Source: Aquatica leii (Eukaryota; Arthropoda; Insecta; Coleoptera; Lampyridae). Taken from it: 64,000 nucleotides of DNA. Positions 1 through 10,379 of this stretch are shown here, in pieces. The notes under the pieces were generated by a model. The model saw only the letters and a program-made list of their open reading frames with translations, was not told the DNA's origin and did no database searches. The DNA is taken from positions 179,165,027 through 179,229,026 of the forward strand of contig CM069432.1 of assembly GCA_035610365.1 (NCBI GenBank). The letters are read 5' to 3'. The stretch's first letter is position 1; each line of letters starts with the position of its first letter. A program made the translations under genes and the position numbers.

Positions 1-2
1 CT

Positions 3-119
3 TACAATTCAGGTAAAAATGATCATTTTAAAAATGAAGCTAATAATCTGTTATCAAGTGCATCAGATTTAAGTTTTGAGTCTAGCTCTGCTAAACCTGT
101 TATCTCATCTTCAGCTTGA
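3..119 (+). CDS. Possible 3' end of a host protein-coding exon (partial)
   Basis: An open frame enters from the left window edge and runs 38 codons to a TGA at 117-119. The peptide is polar and serine-rich and ends in a PVISSSA-type tail, more protein-like in composition than the AT-rich surroundings. Its start and any domain lie outside the window, so no function can be assigned. No transposon motif is visible. It could also be a chance open frame, since 38 codons is short. Confidence 0.3.
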   Translation, partial: YNSGKNDHFKNEANNLLSSASDLSFESSSAKPVISSSA

Positions 120-1463
120 TTGATTGATCTTTCACTTTACAAAACTATACAAAAATAAACGGCATGGGTTCTTTAATATGCTCGAAAATTAAACAATCTC
201 AACCTTTTCGTTAACTAACGGTGGGATATTGGAAAGCTCACTTGTACTTATTTTTTTCGAAGAACATTTGCAATAGCGTCATTATCACTATGACAAATGT
301 TGTTATGCAGAGTACATATCAGGAAGTATTGTATCATTTTCTGATGGTAAGATGTAAAAAAAAACATAATTGCAATTTTTAAAAAAATTTACATTGTTTA
401 CTAAATTTATTTTGTAAAGTGTATTACATATTATTGTTGACATTAATAAAACAAGTCAACATTTTTTTTTTATAAAAAATGTTGAAATTGTGGTATTGTA
501 AGTATTGACATAATACTTTAAATTAAGTCAAGTAAATCACATTTTGACTGAAGGTGCACTCACGAATAATAATGGAACCAACCATTAGGTTATTTTTTGA
601 TAGTTATAAAACTTTATGTAAATGTGAAATACAATAAATACAAATTTACAGTAGCAACATAAAATTAATATTATATTTCATCATCAATAAGGTACGTATA
701 TTTGATTTTGTTTCCTTCATTTTTTATTTCAGTTTACTGTTCTATAAATTTTTGTATTATATACCATGTTTAATTTTTTGTAATTATTTGTACATAAACC
801 AGATACCCATACCAAAATATATTTTGATTTTAAATGTAATAGAAATTTTATTAAAAAAGCACATATGTACAATAAACCTTTGCTAAAAATTACACTTTAT
901 TATACTAATTCATTTAGTAACTTTTTTTTAATACGTATGTTTTAATTGTTTATAACTATTAAAAGTATTATATATCAGAAAAACAATTAATTTTGGAAAC
1001 TATATATACTACTATAGTGTCTTGTACTATCTAATTTTAGCATCTGTTTTTACTGCTTAAACGGTATACAAAAAGTGGATCAAATTATTCAAAATATGCT
1101 AAATTCATGAATTCAAATCTGTTTTTAGATTTTTTTTATCACGTGTTGTATTTATATTAGAAAGCTATTAACTTTCTTGACATAGCTTAAAGATTTTTGA
1201 ATGTTGCTTTTTTGAATTGGAATTTTGGTAGTAATGATTACAGTTCGCTATTGACAGCAGGCTACTTATCTTACGGTTTTAGATTATACATTTAAACATT
1301 CAAACATTTAATTTGTTTTTTATACTTCTTTTATGTAAGCAAAACAGTTATTAAATCAAATTGTAATAAATAACTAAAAATATAATTTATCAAATTGTAG
1401 TCCTCGTAATTAGTAAATAAGTATATATAATGTGAACAACAAAAATTATTTGGCTATAATAGT
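120..1463. other. Non-coding AT-rich stretch
   Basis: Long A and T runs, no reading frame of note on either strand, no recognisable repeat. I see nothing that supports a gene. Confidence 0.5.
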
Positions 1464-1579
1464 ATATTATATACCAAGGTTGAGAAGTATATGATTGTAA
1501 CCTAAGCGAGAAGCGAAGCGTCGAGGGATATGAGTCGCGCATGCTATAATGATCTTCTCAAGCGTGGTCTATATGCAAT
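1464..1579. repeat. Foldback hairpin (MITE-like), copy 1
   Basis: The left arm (about 1465-1500) and right arm (about 1541-1579) are imperfect reverse complements, sharing a GGTTGAGAAG / CTTCTCAAGC core. The loop is GC-richer than its surroundings (CGAGAAGCGAAGCGTCGAGG). The sequence just outside the left arm is TAATAGTATATTAT, a terminus shared with the foldbacks at 15.5, 19.5 and 61 kb. No transposase is linked to it. Confidence 0.45.
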
Positions 1580-3400
1580 TTTTTTCAGTACTAGAATTAT
1601 TCATACCTTTTTACCTGTTACTAAATAGAATTTAAAATTTAAGATGTTAATTTCAAATTCAAAATCAAGTGAGCTACGTAATTCGTAATTGTGACTTATA
1701 ACACAGAAATAAATAGATAATGTATTTTTTTTTGCTAAACTGACTAAAATTGTTTAAAAACATTATTACTTTAAGCATCGATTATATCTAAAATATATTT
1801 GATTTAGTTGCTCTGTCTTTCTCTCTCTCTCTCTTTTAATTTTTTTTGTTAATGTTATGTTATAAAAGGCAGCCTTAGACACAGCACAAAAACTGTTTTT
1901 ACAAACTCTTGCAGATTTACGCTGTCTGTGCTCATCTTGTATTAATGCTAAAATTCTTGATAACATTCAAAAGCATCATGAATATTTAGATAAATATTGC
2001 AAACATCGTGTGTCCAAGAAAAAAAATTAACAAAAAAGTAAAATCAAATGGAAACAAAAACATGTCTAAGAATAACCAACAATAACAAATGTCACAAATA
2101 ACGTTTTTAAAAAAAATGAATTATTGACCGCCCACTATAACTTACAATTAGCAAATACCAGCTAAAAACAAAAAAAAAACAGATGAAAATTGTTTCTTTA
2201 TTTTGCATGTCAGTGTATTGAATTTAGTAGTACATATATCTAATATTTTTGTCAATAATAAAACATATAAATAGCACAATAAACCAAATACACGTAAACG
2301 TACAAAGATAAACCAATTATGTTTGATTTGTTAAATTTTGAAATTTGTTTAAACCGTAGTAATTCTTTATAAACACTTAAAAGGTATAAAACTTGCTGCG
2401 TTTACAGTTCATTGATCTAGGTTTATTATAAATACTCGATAACAACTTAAACGATTTCTACAGCGCAGCGGTGGTTATCTTTCAAAGTTTCATTAATCAA
2501 ACTATTGTTTTGTTCAACGACGTACCTAAAAATTGAACTTTTGTTTTAGAAATATATGTAATGCAATTGTTAGTTTTTATTTATTTTGTTTAATATACGG
2601 ATGAAGTGAATTTTATAGTTTTGTCTTGTTAATGAAAACATTTAGTATTATTTAAACCACTTAAATATTCTTATAAATTAACACCACGAAAACTGCAATT
2701 GACATATGCGTTTTAAAGCTCTTTTAACATTTAAAAGCAACTTAAAGTAAGTAAATTAAATTTTAGGATTTTACGTAAGATCCTTTCTAATACTGCGTTG
2801 TCATGAAATATGATTTAGTGTTGCTCCTTTCTACCTTTATACTTGAAGTGACCGTATCTAACTTTTTCATTTATTCAAAATTTGAATACTGTGTTTGTGA
2901 TTGATTCGTGCGTTTTAATTAATAACCTTATAACTTATTAAAAAATGATTCTTTATTTTAAGATACTGACAATAATTTATTTTAATAAATTTATTTACTG
3001 TAACTGTTTCAGCACACTTTATATCAAAACTTCTTGTTTTTAAGTAGAAAATTTTTGTAAATACATTTGTTTGATAATTTTTACATGAGTATTACTTTAA
3101 TTAATATATTTAAAATGCTAAACATTACAAAATTTAACAGAATAAATTAGATGACACCCAATTGTTAGGAACAGATAACTTTTGACACTCTGTAAATAAC
3201 TGTATAAATGCACCCACGTTCATTTATTTACATGGTTATATTGTAGCAAAAAGATACACAAACATTTTTTAACACAATTGACAAATACATTAAATGCGAA
3301 GCTTAGAATAGTAAAAACTTATTAGTACGAATCAAATGAAAATTTTCTATCAAAGTTTGTTACTGAAAAAGTGTTTATTGTTTCTAGGATGTTTTACACA
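1580..3400. other. Non-coding AT-rich stretch
   Basis: No supported gene. A CT-rich microsatellite-like tract lies near 1812-1835. The short open frame on the minus strand at 1766-1966 has no recognisable domain and overlaps this simple sequence. Confidence 0.5.
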
Positions 3401-3419
3401 TTTTGTCTCCTGTAACAGT

Positions 3420-4102
3420 CTACCGCCACATCAATTCTCATAGTAAATATTATTGTGCAATATGTGCACTCAATAAAATTTGATTTAAAATAATCTGCAA
3501 ATTTTGCGTTAAATAATGTTTTAGATTCCGTTTTAATGCAGTATTAGCACCTGCAAAATTTGTCCCATTATCAGAATATATCAAATTACAAATACCTCTT
3601 CTACCAATAAATCGTTTAAACGCATTTAAGTATGACGACGTGGATAAATCTCCTGCTACCTCTAAATACACTGCCCTTGTGCTAAATCACACAAAAATAC
3701 ATAAATATGCTTTAACAATCTTACGATTCTTAGTTTTCCCGTCTTTAATAAAAATGTTCCCGCATAATCAACAGCAGCATGTAAAAATGGCCTGGAAGGT
3801 AGAACCCGCTCAGCTGGCAAATCTCCGATTAGAGATGTATTTGATCTTAGTTTGTATCTGGCACATTTAATACATTTATGAATTACGCTTTTAATAGCGC
3901 TGCGGTTATGCAGCGGCCAAAATTTTGCGCAAACTACGGCTAGTATACCTTCTACACTACCGTGCATATTTCGTTTATGTTCGTAGTCTATAACTAACGG
4001 TGTAAATTTACTTTTTGTTTGTAAAGTAATCGGATGTTTTTGATTTATATTTATAAGCGATTTAACTAATCTGCCATCTAGTCGCATTACACCGTCTGTC
4101 AA
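3420..4102 (-). pseudogene. BEL/Pao retrotransposon integrase region (relic)
   Basis: Integrase part of a BEL/Pao-type pol, read right to left. The upstream segment (about 4100-3750) has the zinc-binding region with an H..H..C..C-like layout ending in HKCIKCARYK, followed by the start of the catalytic core (HAAVDYAGTF). After a frame change near 3665 the core continues with a LEVAGDLSTSSYLNAFKRF-like segment and YSDNGTNFAGA, which carries the second catalytic Asp. The distal core and C-terminal domain are not recognisable below about 3440. At least one frameshift separates the two blocks, so no functional enzyme is encoded. In the family, integrase inserts the cDNA copy into host DNA. Confidence 0.85.
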
Positions 4103-4139
4103 GGAATGGGTTTAATGAAATAATTTACTGATTTCGATG

Positions 4140-4880
4140 ATTTCAATAATGTTATTTCCTTTTGAACATATTTTTCTTGAAATAATGAAATAAGAATTTA
4201 ATATTTAATTCTGCTAACGTTATTTCATTTACATTTTTGATTGTCTTATTCCTACTTACGTTGTCAATAAATGTTAATACATAAGCAAATACTCTTTGTA
4301 ATTTTGTTAAATTTGAATACTTGTTTTCTAAATCTAAAATATCGTTATTTAAAGTGTGCTGGATATAAATGTTTTTCTTGTTTCGGGTAAATAAGTTATG
4401 TTTTTTACAGTACCTGAATAATATGTGTTGCTGGTTAACCAATTTGGACATTCCCATCAAAACTTATTGTTAATTACAGCTTGAGGCTCGTGATATTAAA
4501 TCCGCGGGGTTGTCGATTGATTTAATATGTCTCCAATTGATTACATTACTTAAATCTTGAATTTGTGTAATCTATTTGATACAAATATTTGAAATTTGTG
4601 TAGATCGGACTTTAACCAACTTAGTACAATAGTCGAATCGCACCAATTAAAAATGTGTGTAAAAACTGTTTTAAATGACTGTAAAACCTTATTCATTAAA
4701 TTTGCTAATAAAACTGCACCATATAGCTCTAACTTAGGCATGGTAACTGTTTTGAGCAGAGCTACTTTAGATTTTGCACATACCAATCTACTATAAATAT
4801 TACCTAACTTGTCCGTACTTCGGATATACATATATGCAACATCCGTAGGCTGAATCAGATGCGCCGCAAAACCCATGTGT
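4140..4880 (-). pseudogene. BEL/Pao RNase H-like / Peptidase_A17 region (relic)
   Basis: Two blocks of the same pol gene. The upstream block (4876-4550) reads from MGFAAHLIQ through KSKVALLKTVTMPKLELYGA to WCDSTIVLSWLKSD, the RNase H-like pattern found C-terminal to RT in BEL/Pao polyproteins. The downstream block (4460-4152) contains KYSNLTKLQRVFAYVLTFI and LAELNI, the usual linker before the integrase zinc finger. The blocks are in different frames, separated by stops. The order RT, RNase H, linker, integrase matches the family exactly, which makes the assignment firm even though the gene is dead. Confidence 0.85.
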
Positions 4881-5139
4881 CTATTAATCCTAATGGGTCA
4901 AATATATTTGCAACCGTAGACAATATTGACCGTTTTGTAACTACTTATTCTTTACTATAACAATTTAATAAAAACTTAAAAGAATCTACGCTCGCGTCCC
5001 TCGTTAATCCTAATGTTTTTATATTTTGATCATCTGTAATATAATATTTATCAATATAACGCTTAATATCAACATCGTTAAAACTCAATTTGTAGTTAAA
5101 TGGCCACTGTCTTAACTCAAATCCTGATGATTCTAATAC

Positions 5140-5860
5140 TGAACGAATATTTTAATGTAATAGCTTCCTCTATTGTGTCTGTACCAGCGATAATATCATC
5201 GATGTAAAAATCGTTAATAATTGCGTCGCTTGTCTTTGGAAATTCGATTTTTTATTCTAACCCTAATTGTTTTAAAAAACAAGTTGCTAAAAATGATGCT
5301 GATGCCGTACCGTATGTTAATGTGTTTAGCTGAAAATGTGTAAAAGGTTTTGATAGATCGTGTCGCCAAATGATAAGTTGTAGATTCCTGTGATCTGTGT
5401 GTATAAAAATATTTCGGTAAATTTTTGTTATGTCGGCTGCTAAGACATAGTTAACTTTTCTAAATCGCAATACAACTGATAATAAATCATCTTGAATCGT
5501 CAGACCAACGCATAATTTATCGTTCAAACATACACCAGAAGAAGATTTACTAGACGCATCAAATACAACCCTTAATTTGGTTGTTAAACTAGAATTCTTT
5601 ATAGCTGCACAAGGCGGTGAATAAAAAATTCCATTGTTTTAATTTACAGGGTTTTTTAATTCGGTCACATGACCAAGTAACTCATATTCTGATATAAATT
5701 GACAATATTTTTCTTTAAATTCCGGTTCGCGTAAAAACCTTATTTCTAAAGATCACATTCTGTGAGTCGCGTTCTCTATTGAATTTTGTAAATTAAAATC
5801 TTCATCTCGCATAGGTAATCGTACTAGAAATCTAACTGTTGAATTACGTATAACGTTTTT
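5140..5860 (-). pseudogene. BEL/Pao reverse transcriptase domain (relic)
   Basis: RT motifs appear in order on the minus strand. They are an LRVVFDASSKSSSG-type segment (about 5590-5550), VLAADITKIYRNIFI (motif A, catalytic Asp), LTYGTASASFLATCF (motif B) and, after a shift and a TAA, DFYIDDIIAGTD near 5200-5170 (motif C, with the two catalytic Asp). In-frame stops and frameshifts interrupt the reading, including one just after the motif B block. The domain would copy element RNA to cDNA in virus-like particles. It is flanked by protease upstream and RNase H downstream, as expected. Confidence 0.9.
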
Positions 5861-5899
5861 AATAAAATGCTGTTCACAGTAAGTCGCATTTACTTTCAC

Positions 5900-6440
5900 A
5901 TTATTCCAATTTCCAAAATTTCTCTAATTGAATTTTCTTATTTGTAGCATGTAATACATTTATACGTGATTGTGGATGATTTATTGATCCTGCAAACATC
6001 TAACCTAATTCGGTTTTTTGAATAATCGCGTTATCATTATTTACACAAATTTAACCTGTACGTAGTAAGCTCCAAAATATACCCGCTCCTAACAAAATAT
6101 GCATATTACTAGGAATATTAAAGTTTTCATCAGCTAAATTTATAGCATTTGGTATGTTAAGTTTACTTATGTCTAACACGGTGTTTGGAATACTATCAGT
6201 GATATCTCTTAGTACTAAAAATGATAGTTTTGTATTATAATGAATAAATAATGAATGAATTTGTGTTTTTACTTGCTTTGTTAAATGTGTTACGTTTCGA
6301 CTTATTCCTGCTACTGGAATGTTAGTTTTAATAGCCTTTAAATTAAATCTATTAAATAAAACTTGCGTTATAAAATTAGATTAAGACCCCGAGTCTAATA
6401 ATGCTCTGCAGCGATTGAAACTGCCTTTAGAGTCTAACAT
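5900..6440 (-). pseudogene. BEL/Pao aspartic protease / DUF1758 region (relic)
   Basis: On the minus strand a retroviral-type protease active site, ALLDSGS, is readable near 6410-6390, followed by a stop where the family has a residue. Further on are ISRNVTHLTKQ, an NMHILLGAGIFWSLL-like segment and AIIQKTELG, the standard tail of this domain in BEL/Pao elements. Several stops interrupt the frame. The domain lies between gag and RT in the normal gene order. Confidence 0.75.
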
Positions 6441-6510
6441 ATTAATTTGTACTGTCGATAAAATTACATCATTTTCTTTCTCGAATGCATCGGTAGCTAA
6501 AATTTTATAA

Positions 6511-6512
<2 letters not shown>

Positions 6513-6544
<32 letters not shown>
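6513..6544. repeat. (TA)n microsatellite
   Basis: An uninterrupted run of alternating T and A of roughly 30 bases inside the BEL/Pao relic, between the protease and gag zinc-knuckle blocks. It is probably an expansion after the element died. Confidence 0.9.
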
Positions 6545-6547
<3 letters not shown>

Positions 6548-6621
6548 TAATGATAAAAGTGCTTGAGTTTCTCCACCTTGACGTGTATCGTCGTTATTAC
6601 TAGTAGGTACGACATTACTAA

Positions 6622-6990
6622 CTACTGTGTTATTTTCAATTGTATCTTTGTGTAGTAAAGTATTATGGATTTATTGCATTTTTTACACTTTGTTGACCAA
6701 CATTCATTATTGAAATGATTTAAACGAATGCAATAAGCACATAATTTTAGTTTTTTAATTTCGTTCCATCTATTTTGAATGCCTACCTTTAAAAACTCCG
6801 TGCAACGGTATAATAAATAATTTTGCTTACAATAATGACAAAAATTATTTGTATGTGTATTGTTAGTAGTTAAGTGATTCATCGAAACATGTTTCTTTGT
6901 TAATAGCTTTAAATTATTATTTGTACTAATAGTTTCTAAAATTTGGCATCGCTGAATTACGAATTTTAATAATTCTGTGATGGTTGGGAT
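6622..6990 (-). pseudogene. BEL/Pao gag, zinc-knuckle part (relic)
   Basis: The minus-strand frame carries FCHYCKQNYLLYRCTEFL, then KLKLCAYCIRLNHFNNEC and CKKCNKSIILYY, the cysteine/histidine array typical of BEL/Pao gag. Residues upstream (PTITELLKFVIQRCQILE) match the segment before the zinc array in the family. The frame is cut at 6990 by the insertion of another element and resumes across the duplicated target at 8295. Gag would coat the element RNA in cytoplasmic particles. Confidence 0.85.
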
Positions 6991-7509
6991 CAAAGATGCT
7001 AAATAAATAGGATTGCTCGATTGCTCGATTTATTCTGCCGAAATTATGTAACGCGCTGACGTCACGCGTAGACCTTTCTCTCAATACTTCTATTACAATC
7101 TGTACTAAGATGCACGTTAAAAAGCTTCTAAATATTTTATTTGAGTAAATTTGACAACTTTTGATTTAATAAGCAATGGCAATAGTGTTCATAATCGAAA
7201 TATTCTTTTATTAATTAGTTTTGTTGAATCTTTATATGATTTATAATTTTTAAAGGTAAAAAATTACATTTAAATGTAATCAAGCTGAATTTAATCTGCT
7301 GTTTAAATTATTTTCACTTGAACGGAAGAAAACTTTCACAAAAAATCAATCTTGTTTGCTGTTTGATAGATTCATTTAAATTGAACTATAGAAAAATTGC
7401 TATTAATTTTATAATTTACGGACAAAATAAAATGTACTATTAACGGTTAAATAAATATGTTCAAATTTTAGGTTGACGAAATAAATAAAAATAACAACAC
7501 ACAACAAAT

Positions 7510-7622
7510 TTATTTTGAAGTTTTATTTAATTTTGTTCGTCTTATTCTTTCTTCATCGGTTTCTTGAGCTGGTGTATTCGCTCTTTTCTTTCCACTTCTT
7601 TTTTCACTAAGCTTTATATTTT
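7510..7622 (-). pseudogene. Basic C-terminal fragment, possibly of the THAP protein
   Basis: A minus-strand open stretch reads NIKLSEKRSGKKRANTPAQ then DEERIRRTKLNKTSK and a TAA stop at 7510-7512. It is rich in Lys/Arg and looks like a nuclear-localisation or DNA-binding tail. It lies on the same strand as, and downstream of, the THAP fragment within the same insertion. Whether an intron or a deletion separates them is not clear. Confidence 0.35.
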
Positions 7623-7745
7623 AATAGTTCATTCTGATGGTAATGTTTTTTTTTCTTTATTTTAATGCTTAATATTTTTACAACTTGTAGGTACCTTTTT
7701 TTTACTTTTTTATGCCAGTTTTTACTAAATTTATATTAATCAATT

Positions 7746-7991
7746 TTATTTAAAAAACCTATAATAATTCGTTTTGTAAATTTCGTTCATATAACTTTCC
7801 TCTGCAAAATGAGTAGAACAAATTACGCTAGTATTAAGGTTCATGTTATCAGCCCTTTTACAACGCCTAATCCATTCATTTTTAATCGTAATGGACACTA
7901 AATCGGTGCCTTTGGGGAACTTCTGGTATGTGATCTTAAGGTTTTTATTTTTAGTTGCAATCAGGTTGTTATCGCAACCAGATACAGTGTA
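7746..7991 (-). pseudogene. THAP zinc-finger fragment
   Basis: The minus strand reads YTVSGCDNN, then YQKFPKGTDL, IKNEWIRRCKRAD and ICSTHFAEESY, ending at a TAA (7746-7748). Spacing and the terminal CxxH (ICSTHF) fit a THAP domain (C-X2-4-C ... C-X2-H), but the first zinc-binding Cys is a Tyr here. In known proteins the THAP domain binds DNA, including transposon ends in P-element transposase. The domain sits inside the TIR-bounded insertion. A basic tail that could belong to the same protein is readable at 7510-7622. No DDE core is present. Confidence 0.6.
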
Positions 7992-8294
7992 CCTTCTAAT
8001 ATAATTTAAATAAGTTTAAATTTTAAATTAAACCTGATTATAATTAGAAATTCTTACAAGCAACTTGTAGGCATATATTTGAACGAGTAAAACACAAACA
8101 AATGTAATAATTGTTATAAAAAAAAAAGGCAAAACCGTTGTATTTAAAGTGTATTTAAGTACTATTTATAAGCAGCGAGCCGATATGTGGTCTACGGCTG
8201 ACGTCACGCGTCAAGATTTACTGGAGTGGGGCGGCTTACATTGCGAGAATATGAATCGAGCAATCCTATTCATTTAGTATCCTTGGGTTGGGAT

Positions 8295-8620
8295 GTCTTC
8301 GTTATCAATAGATATCCTTCCCACTGGTTTTTTGTTGCATGATCTAGTTTATTGGTAATTATATAAATTAATAAAATATTTCATTTACCGGTTGGTAAAT
8401 TTACAATATGTAACGAAGTTAAGTGTTTATTAAAATTGTCTAATAAGGATCTTAGTGACTTATGAGAATATGTTATTACAGAAGCTAAATCAAATATACA
8501 TTTAATATGAGAATTAATAATTAATTTGTTGTTTTCAAATCTTTTTTTTAATAAACTCTACGTAATGGTGTTCAAAAAATTCACGCTTTAATAAAAATAT
8601 TATATTGATGTATACAAATA
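8295..8620 (-). pseudogene. BEL/Pao gag, upstream part (relic)
   Basis: Continuation of the gag relic beyond the nested insertion. The minus strand reads RFENNKLIINSHIKCIFDLA, SHKSLRSLLDNFNKHL, then ILLIYIITNKLDHATKNQWE, which is the standard BEL/Pao gag pattern, followed by a frame change before the 8286-8294 duplication. The frame decays above about 8600, and the hammerhead repeat locus starts at 8672. I found no LTR on either side of the BEL relic. Confidence 0.8.
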
Positions 8621-8862
8621 GTGGACTGTATGTGCTGCTTCCTTCAAAATACGAGTTACAATAATAATGTCATTCAAAAGTGTATGATGGCAGAGCCATC
8701 TCATAGTATAAATTTACTATGTGATTAAAATTAACTGTAGATAGCTATAAATGATGGTAAATACGTTGAGTTAGTTTAACACCCGCGAAATTCAAAATAA
8801 GCTTTGAAAAATTCGTCGGGATGGGGGTGAGCAATGTTAATGCAGTTGTGTAAACGCCACCA

Positions 8863-8924
8863 GAGTGAACTACTAGACAGCTGTTTCGCCCTTTTGGGGT
8901 TCATCAGTAGTAGGAGATACACTC
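8863..8924 (-). ncRNA. Hammerhead ribozyme (variant, stem II weakened)
   Basis: Minus-strand CTGATGA (8901-8907), stem/loop II, then GAAAC and AGCTGTC. Stem I is formed by GAGTG...TACTA with TAGTA...CACTC. In this copy the base after CTGATGA is A instead of G, so the closing pair of stem II (G10.1-C11.1 in hammerhead numbering) is lost. Activity is probably reduced. Confidence 0.75.
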
Positions 8925-9466
8925 TAATGTTGTTCCCACAATTGCATTGACGCCCCTTATAGCTTATAATTAAGTACGATGAAGTTACCATTCAAAAGTG
9001 TTTGATGGTAGAGCCATCTCATAGTATAAATTTACTATGTGATTAAAATTAACTGTAGATAGCTATAAATGATGGTAAATACGTTCAGTTAGTTTAACAC
9101 CCGCGAAATTCAAAATAAACTTTGAAAAAACACTTTTGAATGGTAACTTCATCGTACTTAATTATAAAGCTATAAGGGGCGTCAATGCAATTGTGGGAAC
9201 AACTGCATTAACATTGCTCACCCCCAATGTTCTTTTACGTTGTGGTTTTATCCCGACGAATTTTTCAAAGCTTATTTTGAATTTCGCGGGTGTTAAACTA
9301 ACTCAACGTATTTACCATCGTTTATAGCTATCTACAGTTAATTTTAATTACATAGTAAATTTATACTATGAGATGGCTCTGCCATCAAACACTTGTGAAT
9401 GGTAAGTTCGTCGTATTTAATTATAAAGCTATAAGGGGCGTCAATGCAATTTTGGAAACAACATTA

Positions 9467-9528
9467 GAGTGTATCTCCTACTACTGATGAGCCCCAAAAG
9501 GGCGAAACAGCTGTCTAGTAGTTCACTC
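9467..9528 (+). ncRNA. Hammerhead ribozyme
   Basis: The core is complete: CTGATGA (9484-9490), stem II GCCC-CAAAA-GGGC, GAAAC, the short palindromic stem III AGCT and the cleavage triplet GTC. Stem I pairs TACTA with TAGTA and, beyond an asymmetric internal loop, GAGTG with CACTC. Predicted cleavage is after the C of GTC at 9515. The very short palindromic stem III suggests pairing between two ribozymes in a tandem transcript. Confidence 0.9.
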
Positions 9529-9690
9529 TAGTGGCGTTTACACAATTGCATTGACATTGCTCACCCCCAATGTCCTTGTACGTTGTGGTTTTATCCCGAC
9601 GAATTTTTCAAAGCTTATTTTGAATTTCGCGGGTGTTAAACTAACTCAACGTATTTACTATAATTTATAGCTATCTACAATAATAATGTC

Positions 9691-10379
9691 TTAAACTACT
9701 TAAAATTACCTGCTGTCTTAAAGGGTTGGTCATGCGCCATACAATATTCAACAGCGTTATCAGGTGATATAACTCTTACAGTTTGTGTTTTACATAATTG
9801 CTTAAGAAGAAAATCTTCACATTACAAGATAGTAAAAAAGAGTGAAACAAGCACTATGTGGAAAATTCCAATCAGTTCTCAATATACACGGAATCGTACT
9901 TCCACTGATGTACATAATAAAATAAAATAATCACCGCTACTTTAAAAATAAATCGTCTTTTCTTTGACAGATGGTGTACTTAAAAGTAGTGACGTAGTAA
10001 AATTCGAGGAAATTATTTTGAAACTTACGAAATCGTTACTATTAAAATAAAGTATCGGTATCAGAATGGTCTACTCAAAACAATAGAAATTTGAAGCTGT
10101 TAAGTTTTGCTGACTACTAATAATCGCGTATAAAAATGTAAAGTTTATGAAACAACATATAATTACAATAATTATTTATATATTTTAATTAGTATAGGTT
10201 GAGACCAGCAGGTCACTTTGTCACTTTATGAACTAATGAATAAAATCCCAGTAGCTTCAGCAGTCTGGCGCAAAGAGTTAGTGGGATTTACAGTAATATG
10301 GTCTATTACCTCAATTTGAGTCATTTCATTTACCACTCTGTTATCATGTCTTTTTTAGTTACTACCGATCTCGTGTCTG
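9691..10379. repeat. Dispersed repeat, copy A (core 9917-10160)
   Basis: The core is about 70-80% identical by eye to the reverse complement of about 45570-45835. Shared blocks include CTTTTCTTTGACAGATGGTG, AGTAGTGACGTA and TTTTGCTGACTACTAATAAT. Between 9700 and 9830 the minus strand has a short open stretch (VISPDNAVEYCMAHDQPF) that I do not recognise. This is an old interspersed repeat of unknown class. Confidence 0.55.

Larger units (their letters stand above)
6991..8285. mobile_element. THAP-containing DNA transposon remnant nested in BEL gag
   Basis: A 1295-bp insertion with 32-bp terminal inverted repeats. The left end begins CAAAGATGCTAAAT and the right end reads inward as CAAGGATACTAAAT; both then reach AATAGGATTGCTCGATT, with about 3 mismatches in 32. 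It is bounded by a direct duplication of GGTTGGGAT (6982-6990 and 8286-8294). Removing the insert restores the gag frame, confirming that it jumped into the BEL element. Both subterminal regions carry a TGACGTCA palindrome. Inside are pieces of a THAP-type protein on the minus strand. THAP finger, CA-beginning ends and an 8-9 bp duplication point to the P superfamily or a relative. It is too short to be autonomous. Confidence 0.85.
8672..9676. mobile_element. Hammerhead-ribozyme repeat element, locus 1
   Basis: About 1 kb made of four head/tail pieces of one repeat. A minus-oriented monomer (8672-8989) is followed by a partial minus monomer (8990-9130), a head-to-head junction near 9130, a plus monomer lacking the ribozyme (9131-9392) and a plus monomer with ribozyme (9393-9676). 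The block is flanked by a direct duplication of up to 15 bp (8657-8671 and 9676-9690, TACAATAATAATGTC); a few outer bases could belong to element ends. Monomers differ from those at 30-32 kb by small substitutions, for example GACGAATTTTTCAAAGCTT for GACGAATAATTCAAAGTAT. No protein is encoded. Architecture and duplication length suggest retrotransposition of a ribozyme-bearing RNA. Confidence 0.85.

Noticed and set aside
3200..8660. LTRs of the BEL/Pao relic
   Set aside because: I looked on both sides for a matching direct repeat beginning TG and ending CA and found none; the integrase end is truncated and the gag end is replaced by other repeats.
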